From: Hoeflea_A sp965216535
GTDB taxonomy: Bacteria > Pseudomonadota > Alphaproteobacteria > Rhizobiales > Rhizobiaceae
DNA length: 64,000 nucleotides
Assembly: GCA_965216535.1 (NCBI GenBank)
Contig: OZ244175.1
Location: forward strand, 5,456,001-5,520,000
Direction: 5' to 3'
The position numbers and the translations under genes are program-made. The notes under the pieces are model-generated. The model was given only the letters and a program-made list of their open reading frames with translations. It was not told the origin of the DNA and made no database searches. This document shows positions 60,116-64,000 of this stretch, piece by piece; position 1 is the stretch's first letter, and the number at the start of each line of letters is the position of its first letter.

Positions 60116-60772
60116 ATGGGACACCAAGCAACTCAAGTTCGCGACGACATTGTCAACCGAGTGCTGGCACGCGAGCTTAATCCTGGGGATCGGATTGATG
60201 AGGTGGACTTAAAGGAACGCCTTTCGCTGTCGGGCACACCTATCCGAGAGGCGTTGATCCACCTCGAAGCCGAAGGCATCGTTGAACGCCGTCCACGTGG
60301 AGGCGCCCTCATCGTGTCGCTTGACCTGGAAGGTCTGATCAAGATGACCGAGGCGCTGGCGGAACTGGAAGGATCCGTTGCAGCACTCGCCAGCCGTCGT
60401 ATCAACAGGACCCAGGCGAGCCGCTTGGAGACTTGTGTCAAGGACTGCCTGGATCACGCGAACGGAAGTCGCGAGTTCCAAGCCAGCTATTTTGACCTGA
60501 ACGTTGCCTTCCATGTCTCGATGGCAGAAGCCGCCGGGAACGAGCATATGGCCAAGTCGCTGTTCAACGTGGGAAACCGTCTGGTCGCCTATCTGGCGAC
60601 ACGCCACGACCTGCCAGGTGAACCGTTGAGATCGGCGCGTGATCACCAGGCAATCTTCGGAGCTGTTCTCGATGCGGATGGTCCGAAGGCAAGGGATCTT
60701 ATGATTGCCCATACCGTCTTTTCTGATGGCATGGCGTTGGATGTGACCAATGCCCTGCGCCGTTGCGGCTAG
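60116..60772 (+). CDS. GntR-family (FCD subgroup) regulator
   Basis: 218-residue regulator. Winged helix: TQVRDDIVNRVLARELNPGDRIDEVDLKERLSLSGTPIREALIHLEAEGIVERRPRGGALI (residues about 5-65). FCD domain: LAELEGSVAALASRRI, then YFDLNVAFHVSMAEAAGNEHM and SARDHQAIFGAVLDADGPKARDLMIAHTVFSDG carry the D and H residues of its metal site. It adjoins the amidotransferase/P450/GS genes and may control them. The ATG at 60116 is in an AT-rich leader with only a weak ribosome site. Confidence 0.9.
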   Translation: MGHQATQVRDDIVNRVLARELNPGDRIDEVDLKERLSLSGTPIREALIHLEAEGIVERRPRGGALIVSLDLEGLIKMTEALAELEGSVAALASRRINRTQASRLETCVKDCLDHANGSREFQASYFDLNVAFHVSMAEAAGNEHMAKSLFNVGNRLVAYLATRHDLPGEPLRSARDHQAIFGAVLDADGPKARDLMIAHTVFSDGMALDVTNALRRCG

Positions 60773-60934
60773 TATCCTTGATCTGAAGTTAGCCTCCATG
60801 AGCTGCATGCTCAGAACGAAATTCAGGGCTTATCGGGACACCATCAAGATCCTGTTTCTACTGTGTTTTTGGCTTTTTTTGCCCCAACAGAGCCCGCCAC
60901 GGACACAATGGGAACTTCAAATCCACCCCACTGG
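60773..60934. other. Convergent gap with T-rich tracts
   Basis: 162 bases between convergent genes. T-runs (GTTTTTGGCTTTTTTT near 60864-60885) suggest a terminator on the plus strand, but I could not find a convincing stem before them. Confidence 0.4.
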
Positions 60935-61651
60935 TCATTCCACAGCTTGAGCTTGCTCGAAGAATCCAACGATCAAGGTGGCGAACTGGCTGTTGTTCGG
61001 AGTTTCCATGAACGTTGCTCGCGCCCTTGAAATGACGTCAGCAGGTTTTTGATTTGCGAGTTCTTCGACCAGATCGCTCATGAATTCCGGAGTAATTTCG
61101 GGATGGTATTGGGTGGTAAAGACCCTTTGGCCAATGAAGTAACCACCGACCGGACAAGAGGCGCACCCTTTGTAGGTCTTGGCCCCCTCGGGCAATTCGG
61201 TGACCTGTTCGATATGTGCGGCATTCAACTTGATCGAAGAAAACACTTCCTCGGCCCACGGCAAATCCGTTGAAACGGCGGTTTCCGTCACACCAAGTTC
61301 CCATCCATTGGGGTTCTGACCGACAGATCCTCCCAGAGCGACAGTGATTGCCTGATGGCCGAAACAAGCGCCAAACATCGGGGTTTTTGCTTCGACCGCT
61401 TCTCGCAACAAGCTGAGCAGTCGGCCGATCCAGGCGTCGGTGTCATGTACGGAGGCCGGGGAACCGGTCACGATAAGTCCATCGATGCCCTGCAAGGTTT
61501 CGGGAAACACACCGTCCTTGACGGAATAGACCACGAACTCCCAATCCGCGCGCAAGGGCGCCAGAAGTTTCTCCCACTTCACTCCGTCCTTCTGCCGCGT
61601 CTGTGCGAAGTCGCTTTCATCGGTGTTCGCCATCAGAATCGCGATTTTCAT
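60935..61651 (-). CDS. Class-I glutamine amidotransferase-like hydrolase
   Basis: 238-residue free-standing GATase. Nucleophile Cys96 in PMFGACFGHQAITVALGGSVGQNP, with His183 and Glu185 in TTQYHPEITPEF, so the catalytic triad is complete. Free-standing members release glutamine-type amide nitrogen or hydrolyse gamma-glutamyl conjugates, for example PuuD and the amidotransferase of aniline-degradation clusters. It is divergent from the P450 gene by 81 bases and lies near the GS-like gene, which suggests a gamma-glutamyl transfer or hydrolysis role. Confidence 0.87.
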   Translation of the reverse strand: MKIAILMANTDESDFAQTRQKDGVKWEKLLAPLRADWEFVVYSVKDGVFPETLQGIDGLIVTGSPASVHDTDAWIGRLLSLLREAVEAKTPMFGACFGHQAITVALGGSVGQNPNGWELGVTETAVSTDLPWAEEVFSSIKLNAAHIEQVTELPEGAKTYKGCASCPVGGYFIGQRVFTTQYHPEITPEFMSDLVEELANQKPADVISRARATFMETPNNSQFATLIVGFFEQAQAVE

Positions 61652-61732
61652 CTTTGCCTCTTTACATAATTAATGCATCTATATATATAATTATAAATTC
61701 TGTGTTTGCAACATGATTCTGAGGAGGGGCAG

Positions 61733-62992
61733 ATGACAGTCTGGACACCGCATGACGATGGCTACGTCGACCTGTCCAGCCACGACGTCTTTGCACGGGG
61801 AGCTCCGCACAATACGTTTGCACGGCTGCGGCAAGAAGAGCCGCTCAGCTGGCAGGATTGGGATGGCGGCAAGGGTTTCTGGAACGTGGTGCGCCACAAG
61901 GACATTCTGGAACTCAACCGCAACACGGAACTGATGTCCTCTGCCCAGGGGATCCGGATGGAAGACCAAAGCCATGAGGAATACATGGCCCGTCGCACCT
62001 TCCAGGAGACTGACCCGCCCGAACACATGAAGACCAGGATCAAGGTCGCCAAGGCGTTTTCCAAACCCGTGGTTGCCGGCTTCGGTGATCAGATCCGCGA
62101 CCTTTGCCGCTCGATCCTGGATGAAGCGCTTGAAAAGGGAGAGTTTGACGCCACCAAAGAAATCGCTCGCAAACTGCCAATGCTGATGCTGGGTCGGATT
62201 ATTGGAACTCCGGACGAAGACCTGCCGTGGCTTGTTAAAAAGGGCGATGAGCTCATCGCGAACACCGATCCGGATTTCACCGACTTCGTCCTGGACAAGA
62301 TGGACACCGATAAATACCGGTTGATGCCCTTCAACAGTCCCGCTGGCGGTGAGCTGTTTGACTATGCCAAACGGCTCATGGAGGAAAAGAACCGAAAGGG
62401 CGACACCGATGGGGTTCTGCATCTGATCTTGCAGCCGGGGCCGGATGGTTCAGTCATGCCCGAGGTCGAATTCCGTAACTTCTTCTGCCTTTTGGTCGCG
62501 GCAGGTAATGACACAACCCGTTATTCGATTGCCGCTGGCATTCAGGCCATGGCGCATCAACAGGAGCTTCTGAGCCAGATGCAGGCCGGTGGCGACATCT
62601 GGGAAACCGCACCTGATGAGATCATCCGGTGGGCAACTCCAGCCCTTTACTTCCGACGCACAGCCACCCGTGACTTCGAGATGCACGGAAAGACCGTAAA
62701 GGAAGGCGACAAGGTCCTCTTGTGGTGGTCTTCCGGCAATCGTGATGAAGAGGCGTTTGAAGACCCATTCCGTGTCAACCTGTTCCGAACGCCGAACCGC
62801 CATGTCAGCTTTGGCCAGGGTGGGCCGCACGTCTGTCTCGGGATGCACCTGGCCCGCCTCGAAATCAAGATCCTCTTCCAGGAATTGGCCATGCGCATCA
62901 AAGCGATCGAGCCCGCAGGAGAGCACAAGTTCCTCCGATCCAATTTTGTCGGTGGTATAAAGAAATTGCCGGTCAAAGTAACCGCCGCTTGA
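61733..62992 (+). CDS. Cytochrome P450
   Basis: 419-residue soluble bacterial P450. I-helix oxygen-binding LLVAAGNDTTRYSIAAGIQAMA near residue 255, ExxR in PDEIIRWATPALYFRRTATRDFEMHG near 296, and the haem loop VSFGQGGPHVCLGMHLARLE with the thiolate cysteine near 367. It needs a ferredoxin and reductase, which are not in the window. The ATG at 61733 has GAGGAGGGG upstream; a TTG at 61706 is a poor alternative. It precedes a GS-like gene by 58 bases, so the two are probably cotranscribed. Substrate unknown; an amine or its gamma-glutamyl derivative is possible. Confidence 0.92.
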   Translation: MTVWTPHDDGYVDLSSHDVFARGAPHNTFARLRQEEPLSWQDWDGGKGFWNVVRHKDILELNRNTELMSSAQGIRMEDQSHEEYMARRTFQETDPPEHMKTRIKVAKAFSKPVVAGFGDQIRDLCRSILDEALEKGEFDATKEIARKLPMLMLGRIIGTPDEDLPWLVKKGDELIANTDPDFTDFVLDKMDTDKYRLMPFNSPAGGELFDYAKRLMEEKNRKGDTDGVLHLILQPGPDGSVMPEVEFRNFFCLLVAAGNDTTRYSIAAGIQAMAHQQELLSQMQAGGDIWETAPDEIIRWATPALYFRRTATRDFEMHGKTVKEGDKVLLWWSSGNRDEEAFEDPFRVNLFRTPNRHVSFGQGGPHVCLGMHLARLEIKILFQELAMRIKAIEPAGEHKFLRSNFVGGIKKLPVKVTAA

Positions 62993-63050
62993 CCCTTTAA
63001 TTCGATACCGGGTGCCGTTCCTTGCGCCCCGGAAAAGCAGGGAGAGAATA

Positions 63051-64000
63051 ATGAACGATCGTTTGCGCGCGATGTTTTGCGATCACTTGTCAATTGTACG
63101 TGGCAAATATCTGCCTGCTTCGAAAGCAGGCGATGATGAGACACGATTCTGTCGTTCCACCTTCGGTGTGCATTTCGACAAAGACCTGCTGCCTTCGCCG
63201 GGCTCGATGATGCTCGACGGCCTGCCGGACATGGAACTGCGGTGGAACGAAGCGGATGTCCGCGAAGGGTGGGAACCCCATACCAAGGTCGTGATCGGCA
63301 ATCTCTTTGACCAGGAAGGCGAGCCGCTCGGACAGTGTGCTCGTGGCGCTCTGAGGCGCGCGGTTGCCGACTGGCAGGCCCTTGGTCTCACGCCGAAAGT
63401 CGGGATAGAGCTGGAGGCCTATGCGTTCCAGCGCAACGAGGACGGTGGGTTGGTGCCCTATGACAGTCACGGGGTCGTCTATGGAACAGGACCTTTTACC
63501 GATCCTCTGCGTTTCACCGATGCCATTTGGGCAAAGGCCGAAGAGCTCGGTTTCCATCTGGACATGATAACGGCTGAGTACGACAGTCCGCAGTTCGAGT
63601 TCACCCTCACTTTCGACGAAGCGCTAAAAGCTGCAGACGACATCGTGCTGTTTCGGCAGATGGCCCGAGAAATCGCTTATGAAAAGGGAATATATCTGAC
63701 CTTTATGCCCAAGCCGATCGAAGATGCAGGTGGCAGCGGAATGCACCTGAATTTCTCCTTCGCAAACAACAAGGGGCAGAACGCATTCGACAATGGCCCC
63801 GTCGGTGGACCCGAAAACCTTAACGACTTGGCGCGCGCCTGCATTGCCGGCCTCGTGCATCACCACAAGGGGCTCGCAGGTCTGTTGGCCCCGAGTTCAA
63901 ACTCGTACCGCCGCCTGACCCCGGGCTCGCTGTCTGGATATTGGAAAAACTGGGGTGGTGACCACCGCAATGTCACCACCCGGGTTACCGGAGAGGGCGG
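63051..64000 (+). CDS. Glutamine-synthetase-like enzyme (C-terminus cut by window)
   Basis: At least 316 residues of a GS-family ligase, open to the window edge. The start (MNDRLRAMFCDHLSIVRGKYLPAS) has GGGAG upstream at 63040-63044. Glutamate-site and metal marks are visible: VGIELEAYAF (EvE-type), ITAEYDSPQFEFTL (E pair), AGGSGMHLNFSF (catalytic H) and LLAPSSNSYRRLTPGS (N and R). The short, divergent N-terminus is that of GS-like gamma-glutamyl-amine synthetases (PuuA, IpuC or aniline-type enzymes) rather than classical GlnA. With ATP it would join glutamate to an amine. It follows the P450 gene in the same direction. Confidence 0.88.
   Translation, partial: MNDRLRAMFCDHLSIVRGKYLPASKAGDDETRFCRSTFGVHFDKDLLPSPGSMMLDGLPDMELRWNEADVREGWEPHTKVVIGNLFDQEGEPLGQCARGALRRAVADWQALGLTPKVGIELEAYAFQRNEDGGLVPYDSHGVVYGTGPFTDPLRFTDAIWAKAEELGFHLDMITAEYDSPQFEFTLTFDEALKAADDIVLFRQMAREIAYEKGIYLTFMPKPIEDAGGSGMHLNFSFANNKGQNAFDNGPVGGPENLNDLARACIAGLVHHHKGLAGLLAPSSNSYRRLTPGSLSGYWKNWGGDHRNVTTRVTGEG

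Noticed and set aside
61680..61700. AT-rich tract before the P450 as a GntR operator
   Set aside because: Shares TAATTATA with the gntR leader, but such short AT-rich matches are expected by chance.
60935..64000. Complete aniline-degradation (tdn/atd-type) cluster
   Set aside because: GS-like and amidotransferase genes are present, but there is no Rieske dioxygenase or catechol genes in the window.
1..64000. CRISPR arrays, tRNA/rRNA genes, transposons
   Set aside because: No spaced direct repeats, cloverleaf-like segments, transposase motifs or flanking inverted repeats were found by eye.

Overview
The window is a 64 kb, GC-rich, densely packed accessory-metabolism region. It most resembles a chromosomal or large-replicon catabolic segment of an alphaproteobacterium (Hyphomicrobiales/Rhodobacterales type). 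This is inferred from the Aap-type amino-acid ABC transporter, ribose-type sugar ABC systems, TRAP transporter, hydantoinase/oxoprolinase pair, and many ATGA-overlapping operons with local GntR, IclR, LysR, LacI and MarR regulators. I found no rRNA, tRNA, CRISPR array, transposase or complete mobile element.

Layout. (1) 1-13216: two divergent ribose-type ABC transporter operons flank a GntR/FCD regulator. The left one carries an SMP-30 lactonase, an SDR, a VOC protein and a 2-hydroxyacid dehydrogenase cut by the window edge. The right one carries a mutarotase-like protein and a uronate-dehydrogenase-like enzyme. Similar operator-like sequences lie in front of both operons. (2) 13258-15741: a 3-hydroxybenzoate 4-monooxygenase-like flavoprotein divergent from a MarR regulator. 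(3) 15790-19756: an operon of ester cyclase, LacI regulator, MetE-like methyltransferase and alpha/beta hydrolase, with a LacI-type palindrome upstream. (4) 20226-38800: a large gene set around an IclR regulator. It holds a seven-gene operon (flavin oxidase, HyuA, HyuB, SDR, PrpE, RidA, amino-acid ABC ATPase), a rhodanese, a BisC-like molybdoenzyme, a MetC-like C-S lyase, a glyoxalase-like protein, an ETHE1-like persulfide dioxygenase, and the binding protein and two permeases of an amino-acid ABC transporter. Related palindromic sequences occur in four of its promoters. (5) 39086-40837: an exported basic protein of unknown function and a GH19-like lytic enzyme. (6) 41057-52365: a peptide ABC operon with an M20 amidohydrolase, a LysR regulator, an M81 protein and an M20 peptidase. 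(7) 52555-59843: a TRAP transporter and the hydroxyquinol lower pathway (intradiol dioxygenase, maleylacetate reductase) with a LysR regulator. (8) 60116-64000: a GntR regulator, a class-I glutamine amidotransferase, a cytochrome P450 and a glutamine-synthetase-like enzyme cut by the window edge.

The most interesting part is region 4. S-oxide reduction, C-S cleavage, enamine hydrolysis, sulfane-sulfur handling, an ATP-dependent lactamase-type enzyme and a split amino-acid importer are packed together and share a candidate IclR operator. My reading is an uptake-and-breakdown system for an unidentified sulfur-containing amino acid or its S-oxide or lactam derivative. The genes and motifs are seen in the sequence; the pathway is inference. 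Region 8 is the second candidate, for gamma-glutamylation-dependent oxidation of an amine.
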